DNA from: Myxococcales bacterium
Lineage (GTDB): Bacteria; Myxococcota_A; Polyangia; Haliangiales; Haliangiaceae
Direction: 5' to 3'
DNA: 64,000 nucleotides
Assembly (NCBI GenBank): GCA_016720595.1
Contig: JADKKI010000018.1
Coordinates: 175,822-239,821 of the forward strand
Shown: positions 17,336 to 28,237 of the stretch, piece by piece
Numbering within the stretch: the first letter of the stretch is position 1
Layout: every line of letters starts with the position of its first letter
Notes under the pieces: model-generated
Database searches by the model: none
What the model saw: the letters and a program-made list of their open reading frames with translations, nothing else
What the model was told of the DNA's origin: nothing
Made by a program: the position numbers and the translations under genes

Positions 17336-18645
17336 GTGTCGTCCCCCCGCTCCTCTCGCTTGACCGGCTTCTACCGCCTCGGCGTCCTCGAGCGCCGCCG
17401 CCGCTTGCGCGAGCTGGCCGGGCTGCCGGCCGAGGGCTTCGCGGCGGTGGATCCGGGCGCGCTGTCGCTCGACGTCGCGGACGGGATGATCGAGAACGTG
17501 ATCGGCGTCTACGCGCTGCCGTTCGCGGTGGCCGTCAACTTCGTCGTCGATGGAATCGAGACCCTGATCCCGATGGCGATCGAGGAGCCCAGCGTGGTCG
17601 CGGCCTCGTCGAACGCGGCCCGGATGGCGCGACCGCACGGCTTTGTCACCACGCTCACCGCACCGGTGATGATCGGCCAGATCCAGATCACCAACGTCGC
17701 CGACGTCGTCGCCGGCGCGAGCGCGCTCCGAGCAGCTGGCCCCGAGCTGCTCGCCGAGGCGCGCCGCCTGGTGCCGCGGCTCGCCGATCGCGGCGGCGGC
17801 CCGGTCGCCATCGACGTGCGGACCCTCACCGCGGCCGGGCCCGATGGGGGCGTGCTCGTCGTGCACCTCCACGTCGATTGCCGCGATGCGATGGGCGCGA
17901 ACCTCGTCAACACGCTGTGCGAGGCGCTCGCGGATCGGACCGCCGCGATCGCTGGAGGGCGTGCCGGGCTCCGCATCCTCTCGAACCTCACCGATGGCCG
18001 CACCGTCACGGTGCGCTGCTCGATCGACGATGCGCTGCTCGCGAGCGAGGACGCCGCCGGGCCCGAGGTCCGCAAGGCGATCGCCGCCGCCTCGCGGTTC
18101 GCGGAGCTCGATCCCTATCGCGCCGCCACCCACAACAAGGGGATCATGAACGGCGTCGATGCCGTGCTGGTCGCCACCGGTCAGGACTGGCGCGCGGTCG
18201 AGGCCGGCGCCCACGCCTTCGCCTCGCTCGGCGGCAAGTACGGTCCACTCGCTGTCTGGCGCGAGCGCCCCACGGGCGATGGCCTCGACGGCGAGCTGGT
18301 CATGCCGCTGGCCGTCGGCACGGTCGGCGGCGCGCTGCACGTCCACCCCGGCGCGCGCCTCGCACTCGAGCTCGCAGGTGCGCACACCGCCGATCGCCTC
18401 GCCGCCCTGTGCGGCGCCGCCGGCCTCGCCACCAACCTCGCCGCGCTCCGGGCGCTCGCCACCGAGGGCATCCAGCGCGGCCACATGGCCCTTCACGCCC
18501 GCGGCCTCGCACGCGCCGCCGGCGCCACCGGCGATCTCGTCGACCGGGTCGCCGCGGAGCTCGCCGCCACCGGCGACGTCAAGGCCGACCGCGCCCGCGA
18601 GGTGTTCGCGCGCCTCGCAGGCGCGCCCATGCTAAAGGAGACTCC

Positions 18646-18649
<4 letters not shown>
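17336..18649 (+). CDS. mvaA: Class II hydroxymethylglutaryl-CoA reductase
   Basis: A 437-residue soluble enzyme, the size of class II reductases and without the membrane anchor of class I. Catalytic residues line up with the Pseudomonas mevalonii enzyme: E83 in IEEPSVVA, K268 in HNKGIMNG, D284 in GQDWRAVEAGAH and H383 in RGHMALHA. ENVIGVYALPF and DAMGANLVNT are class II motifs. In the operon context it should work in the biosynthetic direction, making mevalonate. The GTG at 17336 was chosen as it lies 17 bp after the pmk stop and gives the expected N-terminus. The stop overlaps the next GTG. Confidence 0.94.
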
Positions 18650-19598
<949 letters not shown>

Positions 19599-19602
<4 letters not shown>

Positions 19603-20069
19603 GCGGCCGCGGCGATCTCGTCGATCGCGTCGGTCTCGTGGTGGCTGACGGCGACCTTGTTCAGGCACACCGGCATCCCGATCAGCGCGAGGCCGACCTT
19701 GTAGTCATCGCCGTCGTCCTTCATCCACACGCCCTGCGCGCGGAACCGGTACGACTTGTCGCCATCTTCGACCTGGATCTCGACCTGCTCGCCGCGAGCG
19801 ACGAACGGTGCGTGGCGCACCACGAACCCGCCGGGACCGACCTCGACCAGCTCCACGCGGTCGTGGATCCGGTCGCCGCGCATGATGACGTCGAGCTTGA
19901 TCGCCTCGCGGCGGAACTTGCGGCCGCTCTTCATGCGCTGGTCGTCCTCGCTCGGAGCGAAGGCGCCCTCGATCGCGGAGATCTGCTCGATCTCGTCCCA
20001 CTCGAGGCCGACGCCCAGATCGCACTTCCCGATCAGGGTGCGGTACTGAAAGACGATCTCGACCAGCAT
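19599..20069 (-). CDS. PilZ-domain protein
   Basis: A 156-residue cytosolic protein. RKFRREAIKLDVIM resembles the N-terminal arginine motif of PilZ domains, followed by beta strands (VELVEVGPGGFVVR in place of the D/NxSxxG motif, then GEQVEIQVE and YRFRAQGVW). The second motif is degenerate, so c-di-GMP binding is uncertain. The first 40 residues are not PilZ. The ATG at 20069 was preferred to the longer frame beginning at 20210. Its stop overlaps the squalene synthase stop (convergent). Confidence 0.75.
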
Positions 20070-20259
20070 GGTGACCACAGGTAAAGCAGGGTCCGTGCCA
20101 CGGCCTGGGGTGGGGTAACGGGCCGAAACCAGGTTCGGGCCCCCCGTCCTGGTTGCCCGGGTGGCCGGGTGTGGCGTCACCATTCGGGGGGTCCGTGGTC
20201 GCAACGACACGCTCCGGTAACCTCGCGCGATCCCGCCCCTTGAGGTATCCAGGGGTTGG
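20070..20259. other. 190-bp divergent intergenic region with nested inverted repeat
   Basis: No gene is seen. AACCAGG (20127-20133) and CCTGGTT (20148-20154) form a perfect 7-bp inverted repeat around a 14-nt GC-rich spacer. An AGGGG run (20251-20255) lies just before the rarA ATG and TATCCA (20246-20251) could be a weak -10. Both promoters should lie here. Confidence 0.45.
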
Positions 20260-21594
20260 ATGGATCTGTTCGCTCAGAGCGCCAAGAAGCGCCAGGTCGG
20301 GCAGCCGCTAGCCGAGCGAATGCGGCCACGTAGCCTGGAGGAGCTGGTCGGCCAGCTCCACCTGGTGGGGCCGGGACGCATCCTGTCAAACCTCGGGCCG
20401 GGCCGTGCCATCCCGTCGATCATCCTGTGGGGGCCGCCCGGGAGTGGCAAGACCACGCTGGCCCGGCTCCTGGGGGAGACCCTGCGGGCCGATCTGATCG
20501 CCCTGTCCGCGGTGGAAGCAGGTGTGAAGGATGTGCGCGAGGCTGTGGCCAAGGCCACGGAGCGCCGCGACCAGTTCAGCGCTCGCACCCTGCTGTTCAT
20601 CGACGAGATCCACCGGTTCTCCAAGACCCAGCAGGATGCGCTGCTCCCGCACGTCGAGGCCGGCACGATCACCCTGATCGGCGCGACCACGGAGAACCCG
20701 AGCTTCGGCGTGGTCGCGGCACTCCTGTCGCGTGCGCGGGTGGTGAGGCTCGAGGCGCTCTCGGATGACGAGCTCGGCGGCCTCGCCCGCCGCGCCATCG
20801 CCGATCGCGAACGCGGCCTCGCGCCACTCGATGTCACGCTCGACGACGAGGTGTGTGCGCAGCTCGTGGCGGCCTGTGCCGGCGACGCGCGCAGGATGTA
20901 CTCGGTGCTCGAGATCGCCGCCGATCTCGCACGTCGCGCGGCGGGGGACACGCCGGCCGCACAGATCACGGCCGAGCACGTCGCCGAGGCGGCGCAGGGC
21001 AAGACGCTGCTCTACGACAAGACCGGCGACGAGCACTACGGCGTGATCAGCGTGTTCATCAAGGCGATGCGGGGCTCGGATCCCGACGCCGCCGTGTACT
21101 GGATGACCCGGATGCTCGAGGCGGGTGAGGATCCGCGGTTCGTGCTGCGCCGGATGGTGATCTTCGCGAGCGAGGATGTCGGCAACGCAGATCCGCAGGC
21201 GCTGGTCGTCGCGGTCAGCGCGTTGCAGGCCGTGGAGCTGGTCGGGCTCCCCGAGGGCGTGCTGCCGATGACGCAGGCGGTGACCTATCTCGCGCTCGCG
21301 CCGAAATCGAACAGCGCGCTCACCGCGTACGCCGCCGCACGCAAGCTCGTTCGGGACAAGGGCGCCCTGCCGGTGCCCGCGCGCTACCGCCCCGGCTCGA
21401 CCGCGCTCGATCGCGGGATGGGCCATGGTCAGGGCTACAAGTACCCGCACGACTTCGCAGGCAACTACGTCCCGGAGGACTACCTGCCCGACGAGATCGT
21501 CGGCGAAGCGATCTACACGCCGAGCGACTCGGGCTTCGAAGCCGAGCTGGCCGCGCGACGGGCGGCGATCGAAGCGAAGAAGCGCGACCGGTAG
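20260..21594 (+). CDS. rarA: Replication-associated recombination protein A (AAA+ ATPase)
   Basis: A 444-residue cytosolic AAA+ protein of the RarA/MgsA/WRNIP1 family, acting at stalled replication forks. Features are PLAERMRPRSLEELVGQ, Walker A GPPGSGKTT, Walker B LLFIDEIHRF, sensor 1 in IGATTENPSF, and the C-terminal tetramerisation/lid region with GDEHYGVISVFIKAMRGSDPDAA and YKYPHDF. Length and motif order match the family throughout. It stands alone, divergent from the PilZ gene. Confidence 0.96.
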   Translation: MDLFAQSAKKRQVGQPLAERMRPRSLEELVGQLHLVGPGRILSNLGPGRAIPSIILWGPPGSGKTTLARLLGETLRADLIALSAVEAGVKDVREAVAKATERRDQFSARTLLFIDEIHRFSKTQQDALLPHVEAGTITLIGATTENPSFGVVAALLSRARVVRLEALSDDELGGLARRAIADRERGLAPLDVTLDDEVCAQLVAACAGDARRMYSVLEIAADLARRAAGDTPAAQITAEHVAEAAQGKTLLYDKTGDEHYGVISVFIKAMRGSDPDAAVYWMTRMLEAGEDPRFVLRRMVIFASEDVGNADPQALVVAVSALQAVELVGLPEGVLPMTQAVTYLALAPKSNSALTAYAAARKLVRDKGALPVPARYRPGSTALDRGMGHGQGYKYPHDFAGNYVPEDYLPDEIVGEAIYTPSDSGFEAELAARRAAIEAKKRDR

Positions 21595-21618
21595 GAGCGC
21601 CGACAGTGCGACCGCGGA

Positions 21619-21636
21619 TGCAGGCGAGCGCCTGCA
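21619..21636. terminator. Hairpin between convergent rarA and a small gene
   Basis: TGCAGGC (21619-21625), loop GAGC, GCCTGCA (21630-21636) makes a perfect 7-bp stem with a tetraloop, 24 bp after the rarA stop. There is no T tract, so it may be only a weak or factor-assisted bidirectional terminator. Confidence 0.45.
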
Positions 21637-21655
21637 CTGCAGGCCGCAGCCCGCG

Positions 21656-21916
21656 CTACGCGAGCCGGATCCAGCGCGCCTTGGCCGCTTCGATCTTGCC
21701 GCTGAACGCCGGCGGGAAGTGGCGCTGCACGTAGGCGAACGCCTGCGTGATCAGCTCGCGATCGACCTCGTCCGGCACTTCCATGTTCTGGTCGTGCGGG
21801 TCCGGGCGGATGCCGAGGCGAACCACTTCGGTGAGCCGGAGCACGTGCAGGCGGTTCACGAACAGCGCGTGCGCGATGCCGAGGAAGAGCTCTTCGGTAG
21901 CAGGATCCTGGGCCAT
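21656..21916 (-). CDS. Small hypothetical protein (86 aa)
   Basis: No family recognised. The 86-residue protein is soluble and helical, beginning MAQDPATEELFLGIAHALF. It follows a peptide-binding lipoprotein gene on the same strand after 45 bp. A GGTAAAGAC element, like the one before fni, lies just upstream of its ATG. Coding is supported by an in-frame ATG, by its position in the gap left between convergent neighbours and by protein-like composition. Confidence 0.65.
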   Translation of the reverse strand: MAQDPATEELFLGIAHALFVNRLHVLRLTEVVRLGIRPDPHDQNMEVPDEVDRELITQAFAYVQRHFPPAFSGKIEAAKARWIRLA

Positions 21917-21961
21917 GGAGGGCGGTCTTTACCACACCCCGGAGGGCCCAGACCAGCGTGA

Positions 21962-23500
21962 TCACGGACCTCCGGGGCCCTTGAACGTGGTCACCAGGCC
22001 CCCCAGCCGGGCGTTCGGGCTGATCGTGTAACCCTGCACGTCGACATTGGATAGGACCACGTTGTCCTCGTGCCACAGGGGCACGATCGGGACGTCCGCG
22101 GCGACCAGGCGCTGGACCTCCTGGTAGGCCGCCTTGCGCCGGTCCCGGTCGAGCTCGTGGCGGCCCACGGCGGTCAGCCGGTCGACCTCGGGGTTGACGT
22201 AGCGCCAGCGGTTGCCGCCATCGGGGTTGTCGGCCGAGGGGATCCGGGTCGAGTTGAAGTACATGAAGTAGTAGTCGGGCTCGGTGATGTCCGAGGTCTG
22301 CATCGACGCGAGCTGATAGGTGCCCTTCTTGACGTCCGCGAAGAACGTCGCGAACTCGAACGACTTGACCTCGACGTCGAGGCCGATCTCCGCGAGCTGG
22401 GCTGCGATCACACGCGCGACCGAGACCCGGAACGCATCCGAGCTGGTCTTGTAGACGAGCTTGGCTCGCGGCAACGGCCCATCGCCATCGGGGTCGGTGA
22501 GCCCGGCGGCATCGAGGAGCGACTTCGCGCGCGGCAGATCACGGTTCCAGTGCGCCACGTCCTTGGCATAGGCCCAGTGGCCCGGCGGGAGAAGTCCGGT
22601 GGCGAGCACGGCGCGGCCGCCGAACTTCGCGGCGATGATCGCAGGCCGATCGATCGCGAGCGCGATCGCCTGCCGGACCCGCGGGTCCTTCAGGACCGGA
22701 TCGACGTTGTTCATCATCAGGTACGTCAGGATCACGCTCGCACCGCTCTCGAGATGAACGCGCGGGCGCGTGCGGACGTCGTCGAGGAGGTCCAGCCGCA
22801 CGCCGTTCTGGATCAGATCGGCCGAGCCACCGACCAGCATCAACAGGCGCGCCGACGCATCGCGCACGAACTTGATCTCGACGTGCGGGACCTTCGGCTG
22901 CGCGCCGAAGTAGGTCGAGTTGCGGTCGAGGACGACGTGCGTGGTCGTCAGCTCTGCGAGGGTGTACGGCCCTGCGCCCTTCCCCGCTCTCGACACGATC
23001 CCGAAATCGAGATCCGTCCAGAACGTGGCGAGCGGATCCTTGAGCCGGAACCGCACCAGGCGCGGGCCGATCGCCTCGACGCTCGCGAACCTCTCGACGA
23101 ACGCGCGGTGGTACAGGCTGTCCGAGTCCGCGGCGAGCGTGGAGCCGTACGTGTAGGCGACGTCGGCCGCAGTGACCTCGCCGCCGTCGGAGAACTTCGC
23201 GTCGGGTCGCAGCTCGACGTCCCAGGTCAGCGGATCTACCGAGCTGATCTTGCTCGCGAGCTCGAGCCGCGGCTCGCCGCTCGCGGTGTCCACCGCGGTC
23301 AGGCCCGGATACACGAGCTTGGACAGCTTGCCGTCCCAGTTGCTGATCGCGTACCGCGGATCGGCGGAGGTCATCGCCGCTTCGATCGCGAGGACCAGGG
23401 TGTCGTCGGGTGTGCGGCGGCGGTTCGGGGTGCACGCGCACGTCAGGGACGCGATCACGGCCGTGATAACGTAACTGCGTGGGTGTGTCTTCCAGGGCAT
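21962..23500 (-). CDS. Peptide-type ABC solute-binding lipoprotein (SBP_bac_5)
   Basis: A 512-residue exported protein of the oligopeptide-binding family, with WDVELRPDAKFSDGGEVTAADVAYTY, RVRQAIALAIDRPAII and LPPGHWAY as family segments. The N-terminus has a hydrophobic signal with cysteines at TCAC, a plausible but poor lipobox. No permease or ATPase is adjacent, as with the other SBP at 5010-6599. The ATG at 23500 lies inside the start region of the divergent carboxypeptidase (22-bp overlap), so one of the two starts may be wrong. Ligand unknown. Confidence 0.87.
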   Translation of the reverse strand: MPWKTHPRSYVITAVIASLTCACTPNRRRTPDDTLVLAIEAAMTSADPRYAISNWDGKLSKLVYPGLTAVDTASGEPRLELASKISSVDPLTWDVELRPDAKFSDGGEVTAADVAYTYGSTLAADSDSLYHRAFVERFASVEAIGPRLVRFRLKDPLATFWTDLDFGIVSRAGKGAGPYTLAELTTTHVVLDRNSTYFGAQPKVPHVEIKFVRDASARLLMLVGGSADLIQNGVRLDLLDDVRTRPRVHLESGASVILTYLMMNNVDPVLKDPRVRQAIALAIDRPAIIAAKFGGRAVLATGLLPPGHWAYAKDVAHWNRDLPRAKSLLDAAGLTDPDGDGPLPRAKLVYKTSSDAFRVSVARVIAAQLAEIGLDVEVKSFEFATFFADVKKGTYQLASMQTSDITEPDYYFMYFNSTRIPSADNPDGGNRWRYVNPEVDRLTAVGRHELDRDRRKAAYQEVQRLVAADVPIVPLWHEDNVVLSNVDVQGYTISPNARLGGLVTTFKGPGGP

Positions 23501-25104
23501 CGTCGCTGGTGGGGCTCGTCGGCCGCGTCGCGCTCGGCGCGGTCGTCGTGGTTGTGGTGGTTGTCGGGCTGAGTATTCACTCCCACCCGGCGAGGGGGCA
23601 AGGCAGCGGCGAGGCCGTTGGGTCTGCGGCGCCTGCAGCGGATCCCGGCGAGGACGACGACGGCAGCGGTGCTGGCAGCGGCAGCGCCCTGATCGCCCCG
23701 GCACTCCCCGCCGCGAAGCAGCCGTGGCTCACCGAGCACCTGACCCGCGCACAGGCCGCGCGGCCCCTGCTCGCGCGCGCGAAGATCGGCGTCGCGGTCA
23801 CCGACCTCGTCACCGGCGAGGAGCTGTTCGCCAGCAACGCCGATTCCAAGCTGAACCTCGCGTCGAACACCAAGCTCCTGACCTCGATCGCGGCGCTCGG
23901 CACCCTCGGCAACGGCTTCCGCTGGCGCACCACGGTCCTGGGCGAGCTGCCCGACGAGGCGGGGACGATCGCAGGTGATCTCTACGTGCGCGGCAAGGGC
24001 GATCCGATGCTCACCGCCGCGCACCTCGACGCCCTCGCCGCCGAGGTCGCCGCGCGCGGCGTGCGCACGATCGAGGGCCGCCTCGTGCTCGACACCGGCT
24101 ACTTCGACGCGATCGTCGAGCCGCCGCACTTCGACGAGCAGCCGCGCGAGGGCGCCGGCTTTCGCGCCCCGGTCGCGAGCTTCGGGGTGGCGCGAAGCTC
24201 GATCACCGTGATCGTCGTCGCCGAGCCAGGGGGTGGTGCCACCGTGACGCTCGAGCCCGACACCGGCGGCTACTACCAGATCACCAAGCGCGAGGTCACG
24301 AGCGTCACCGAGGGCAGGACCCGGCTCCGCGTGGAGGCCAAGCCCAAGCGCGATCACGTCGAGATCGAGGTCAGCGGGCAGATCCGCGCCGGTGAGGGGA
24401 GCTGGGACGTGCGGCGCCGCGTCGACGATCCGGCCCGGTTCGCCGGCGAGGTGTTCAAGCGCGCGCTCGCGGACCACGGGGTCGCGATCCGCCAGAAGTC
24501 GATCGGCGTCGGTGCGGTGCCGGTGACGGCCAAGGTCATCGCCGTCCACGATTCACAGCCCCTGCCCGACGTGCTGCGGTTCATGAACAAGACCTCGGAC
24601 AACTACGTCGCCGAGACCGTGCTGAAGACGCTCGGCGCGGAGACCCGGCCGCCCCCCGGCGCGGCCACCTGGGCCGATGGCGTCACCGCCGTCCGCGCCT
24701 ACCTCGCGACGATCGGCCTCCCCGCGGGGAGCTATCGCGCGGACAACGGCTCGGGCCTGTTCTCCTCGACGGAGGTCTCCGCGCACCAGCTGATCACGCT
24801 GCTCGCCGCAGCGCACAAGGACTACCGGATCGGGCCCGACCTGGTGTCCACGCTGCCGATCGGTGGTGTCGACGGCACGCTCGCGAAGCGCTGGCATGGT
24901 CACCCGGCGCGCGGGCGCGTGCGCGCCAAGACCGGAACGCTCGACAAGGTGGTGACGATCGCCGGCTACCTCGCAGCCGACAGCGGACACCCGCTCGCGT
25001 TCGCGATCCTGTGCAACGACATCCCTGCCGGTCAGCGCGGTCTCGCGCGCGCGATGATGGACGAGATGGTCGATGTCCTGGCCGCGTATCTCGGCGCTTC
25101 GTAG
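23479..25104 (+). CDS. dacB: D-alanyl-D-alanine carboxypeptidase/endopeptidase (PBP4, peptidase S13)
   Basis: A 541-residue periplasmic penicillin-binding protein that trims or cleaves peptidoglycan crosslinks. A signal/anchor helix (about 9-33) and an acidic Gly/Ser-rich linker precede the domain. Catalytic motifs are S129-N-T-K132, S373-D-N and K484-T-G-T, and [13 protein letters not shown] is typical of S13 enzymes with the inserted domains. The GTG at 23479 has TAACGT 6 nt upstream (23467-23472), fitting a leaderless start; GTG 23485 is also possible. It is divergent from, and slightly overlaps, the binding-protein gene. Confidence 0.93.
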   Translation: MGVSSRASSLVGLVGRVALGAVVVVVVVVGLSIHSHPARGQGSGEAVGSAAPAADPGEDDDGSGAGSGSALIAPALPAAKQPWLTEHLTRAQAARPLLARAKIGVAVTDLVTGEELFASNADSKLNLASNTKLLTSIAALGTLGNGFRWRTTVLGELPDEAGTIAGDLYVRGKGDPMLTAAHLDALAAEVAARGVRTIEGRLVLDTGYFDAIVEPPHFDEQPREGAGFRAPVASFGVARSSITVIVVAEPGGGATVTLEPDTGGYYQITKREVTSVTEGRTRLRVEAKPKRDHVEIEVSGQIRAGEGSWDVRRRVDDPARFAGEVFKRALADHGVAIRQKSIGVGAVPVTAKVIAVHDSQPLPDVLRFMNKTSDNYVAETVLKTLGAETRPPPGAATWADGVTAVRAYLATIGLPAGSYRADNGSGLFSSTEVSAHQLITLLAAAHKDYRIGPDLVSTLPIGGVDGTLAKRWHGHPARGRVRAKTGTLDKVVTIAGYLAADSGHPLAFAILCNDIPAGQRGLARAMMDEMVDVLAAYLGAS

Positions 25105-25107
25105 CGA

Positions 25108-25153
25108 TTGCTGGTCGGCGGGGGCAATGGTACGAACGGCCCAAGAAAAGGAG
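25108..25153 (+). promoter_or_regulatory. Promoter and Shine-Dalgarno of the rubrerythrin gene
   Basis: TTGCTG (25108-25113) and TACGAA (25131-25136) are 17 bp apart. AAAAGGAG (25146-25153) is a strong Shine-Dalgarno 7 nt before the ATG. Together they predict a short-leader, highly translated mRNA. Confidence 0.6.
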
Positions 25154-25160
25154 TCGCACC

Positions 25161-25586
<426 letters not shown>

Positions 25587-25609
25587 TCGCATCCACGTCG
25601 ACTGCGCAG

Positions 25610-25640
25610 CGGGCGTCCCTCGGGGCGCCCGTGGTCGTTT
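25610..25640 (+). terminator. Intrinsic-terminator-like hairpin after rubrerythrin
   Basis: CGGGCGTCC (25610-25618), loop CTCG and GGGCGCCCG (25623-25631) form a 9-bp stem with one G-U pair. Only a short TCGTTT follows, so termination may be partial. Confidence 0.6.
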
Positions 25641-25710
25641 CGGCGGTCGGTCAGCGGTCGTGAACGCCGGCTGCACTCCGCCCACGATCGGGTACCATGG
25701 CCTCGACACC

Positions 25711-26295
25711 ATGAGCTTGGTCCGCCCCATCACGCGTCTGGACATCAAGGGTCCCGCGATCTACACGCACATCCGCGACGACTATCGAAACCGCGTGATC
25801 GCGCTCAAGCGCGCGCGTCGCGTGTTCCTCGGCGACAAGGTCGAGCTGGTGTTCGACAACCGCCTGACGTTGACGATGCAGATCGAGGAGATCTGCCGGC
25901 TCGAGAACCTCACGCGCGACGAGCAGATCGCCGAGGAGATCGCGCTCACCAACCAGCTGATGCCCACCGACAGCTCGCTGGCGGCCACGATGTTCGTCCC
26001 GTTGCCTCAGGACGAGAAGATCAAGGAAGAGCTGCGGGCGCTGGTCGGCCTCGACGAGCACGTCATCCTCCACATCGGCGGGCATGCGATCCGCGCCGGC
26101 TTCGAGCCCGGCCGGTCCACGGAGGACAAGATCTCCGCGGTGCAGTACCTCCGGTTCCCGCTGACCGAGGACGATCGAAAGGCGCTCCAGACCCCGGGCA
26201 CCACGCTCGAGCTCGAGCTCGATCACCCGAACTACCGCCAGCGGGTCGCCTGCAGCGACGAGCTCCGCGCCTCGCTCGCCGGGGACTATGCGTAG
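25711..26295 (+). CDS. DUF3501 family protein
   Basis: A 194-residue cytosolic protein matching DUF3501 across its length: the N-terminal [68 protein letters not shown]. The function is not established. In many genomes DUF3501 genes sit with a rubrerythrin and a CCG-type Fe-S protein; here the rubrerythrin is 125 bp upstream while the Fe-S gene is absent. A redox-stress role is inferred from this linkage. The last 8 bp overlap the next gene. Confidence 0.85.
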   Translation: MSLVRPITRLDIKGPAIYTHIRDDYRNRVIALKRARRVFLGDKVELVFDNRLTLTMQIEEICRLENLTRDEQIAEEIALTNQLMPTDSSLAATMFVPLPQDEKIKEELRALVGLDEHVILHIGGHAIRAGFEPGRSTEDKISAVQYLRFPLTEDDRKALQTPGTTLELELDHPNYRQRVACSDELRASLAGDYA

Positions 26296-26824
26296 CGCCG
26301 CCCTCATCGTGCTGGGTGGGCTGGTCTCCGTGGGTGGCTGCGGCGGGCGGCAGAGTCAGGCCAACCGCGAGATGCAGAACTTCGCGTGCAAGGATCGCGC
26401 GATCAACTACACCGTGACCCACCACATGGGGGGCGCCGAGCTCGGCGTGCAGATGGACTGCGTCGACCAGGGTCCCCGCATCAAGCGCTGGCGAGTGGAC
26501 GACAAGGGCACCCGTCAGGAGGATGCCCGCGGCATGACGCCGAGCGAGTTCGACGATGTGTGGAGCCAGATCGCCGGCGTCGGCTGGGAGAACCTCAAGG
26601 ACTGCACCAACGGCAGCGAGGGCAAGAACGACCCACTCTACAAGTGGGCGATCAAGGACGACCAGAACACGAACGCGTTCCAGTGCCAGTCGGCGACGGT
26701 GCCATTCCCGTACAACTCGCTCGTCGATCCGCTCGACATGGCCGCGCAGCGCAGCGGCAAGCAGCTCGGCGATGACGAGCCCACCGAGCTGAAGAAGTAC
26801 GACAAGAAGGACAAGCAGAAGTGA
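26288..26824 (+). CDS. Hypothetical lipoprotein
   Basis: A 178-residue exported lipoprotein (lipobox VGGC, Cys18). The mature protein has four further cysteines (at about 34, 59, 106 and 134), which could form two disulfides, and ends in a Lys/Asp-rich tail. No family recognised. It overlaps DUF3501 by 8 bp and the SDR gene by 4 bp (GTGA), so it is part of one operon. Confidence 0.75.
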   Translation: MRSAALIVLGGLVSVGGCGGRQSQANREMQNFACKDRAINYTVTHHMGGAELGVQMDCVDQGPRIKRWRVDDKGTRQEDARGMTPSEFDDVWSQIAGVGWENLKDCTNGSEGKNDPLYKWAIKDDQNTNAFQCQSATVPFPYNSLVDPLDMAAQRSGKQLGDDEPTELKKYDKKDKQK

Positions 26825-27534
26825 ACGGCCCGCTCGCGGGGGTGACGGCGGTGGTCACAGGCGCGAGCCGCGGGATCGGGCGCGCGATCGCGCACCGCCT
26901 CGCCTCGGCAGGGGCAGAGGTCGCGCTGTGGGCGCGCGATGCGAGTGCGCTGGGCGGGGTCGCCGCCGAGATCGAGAGCTTCGGTGGGCGAGCTCGGCCG
27001 TTCGTGGTCGATGTCACCGACTCCGCGGCCGTCGGCGCCGCGGCCGACCTCGTGCGTCAGACGATGGCGCCTGCCAAGGTCGTGGTCAACAACGCCGGTG
27101 CCGTGCTGCGGAAGCCCACCATCGCGATCTCGGATGCCGAGTGGCGTCGCGTCCTGGCGGTCAACCTCGACGGGACGTTCTTCGTGACGCGGGCGTTCCT
27201 GGTCGATCTGACGCGGTCCGGCGGACGCGTGATCAACATCGCGTCGATCGCCGGCCGTGAAGGCACGCCCCTCCTCGCGGCCTACTGCGCCGCCAAGCAT
27301 GGGGTGGTGGGCCTGACCCGGGCCCTTGCGGAGGAGCTACGCGCTGCTAAGGTCTCCGTGAATGCGATCTGCCCCGGCAGTGTGGACACGGCGATGCTCC
27401 GCGAGGGGCTGCCGGGAGCGACGCCTGCCATGAGCCCTGACGACATCGCAGCCGCCGCCGTGTTCCTGGCCACCCCGCCTCCATATGGAGCGCCGGATGC
27501 GATGACCGGCTCCTGCCTCGACATCTTCGGATAA
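26821..27534 (+). CDS. Short-chain dehydrogenase/reductase, FabG-like
   Basis: A 237-residue NAD(P)-dependent oxidoreductase of the classical SDR family. The cofactor motif TGASRGIG is at 13-20, NNAG in the middle, and the catalytic serine (IASIAG), YCAAK and the ICPGSVDT loop follow. FabG-type 3-oxoacyl reductases look like this, but the substrate cannot be told. The GTG start overlaps the lipoprotein stop. 21 bp later the Lon-N gene starts. Confidence 0.9.
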   Translation: MNGPLAGVTAVVTGASRGIGRAIAHRLASAGAEVALWARDASALGGVAAEIESFGGRARPFVVDVTDSAAVGAAADLVRQTMAPAKVVVNNAGAVLRKPTIAISDAEWRRVLAVNLDGTFFVTRAFLVDLTRSGGRVINIASIAGREGTPLLAAYCAAKHGVVGLTRALAEELRAAKVSVNAICPGSVDTAMLREGLPGATPAMSPDDIAAAAVFLATPPPYGAPDAMTGSCLDIFG

Positions 27535-27555
27535 CGATCAGGAGTGATGCGGACC

Positions 27556-28218
27556 ATGCGCGAGACCGCCTTCGACCCGAGCGCGCTGTCATCGCTGCCG
27601 ATCTTTCCGCTGCCGAACTGCGTGCTGCTCCCCGGAGGCCTCCTGCCCCTCCACGTGTTCGAGCCGCGCTATCGCGAGCTGACCCGGGACTGTCTCGCGG
27701 GTCACCACCTGATGGGTGTCGCCCGCCTCCGTCCCGGCTACGAGTCCACCTACTACGGCCGCCCGCCGGTCTACGAGCGCTGCGGCGTGGGGCGGATCAT
27801 CTGCTCGGAGGAGTTGCCCGATGGGCGGTTCGCCCTGCTCCTGCGTGGCGTGGCCCGCGTCGAGATCGCGCGCGAGCTCTCCACCGAGCGCCAGTACCGG
27901 ATGGTCGAGGCGCTCGAGCTGCGCGACGCCGCGGTGGATCCGCTCGACGCCCGCGATCACCAGAACCAGCTCGTGTCGCTGTGCGATCGGCTCGCCGAGG
28001 TGATCGACGAGGGTGGCTCACAGCTGCGCGAGCTCGTCCGCACGTTCGAATCGCCGGGCGCCTGTGCCGATGCGATCGCCGCCGCGCTGATCATGGACGC
28101 CGACGCGCGCCAGGAGCTGCTCGAGGCATGCGATCCGATGATCCGCCTGCAGCGCACGCTCGGTCACGTCAGTCACCTCCTGTGCGAGCTCGCGCCGTGC
28201 GAGAGCACCGTCAACTGA
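27556..28218 (+). CDS. Lon N-terminal-domain protein (LON substrate-binding domain only)
   Basis: A 220-residue cytosolic protein carrying only the N-terminal domain of Lon protease: LPIFPLPNCVLLPGGLLPLHVFEPRYREL, GVARLRPGYE, GVGRIICSEELPDGRFALLLRGVARVEI. AAA+ and protease domains are absent, as in the widespread stand-alone LON family of unknown role. AGGAG (27540-27544) lies 11 nt before ATG 27556; ATG 27547 and GTG 27544 are also in frame but overlap that site. Confidence 0.88.
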   Translation: MRETAFDPSALSSLPIFPLPNCVLLPGGLLPLHVFEPRYRELTRDCLAGHHLMGVARLRPGYESTYYGRPPVYERCGVGRIICSEELPDGRFALLLRGVARVEIARELSTERQYRMVEALELRDAAVDPLDARDHQNQLVSLCDRLAEVIDEGGSQLRELVRTFESPGACADAIAAALIMDADARQELLEACDPMIRLQRTLGHVSHLLCELAPCESTVN

Positions 28219-28237
28219 CAACGACCTGACGAAGCGC

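Noticed and set aside
25610..25631. Regulatory palindrome for DUF3501
   Set aside because: Its place just after the rubrerythrin stop and its hairpin form fit a terminator better.
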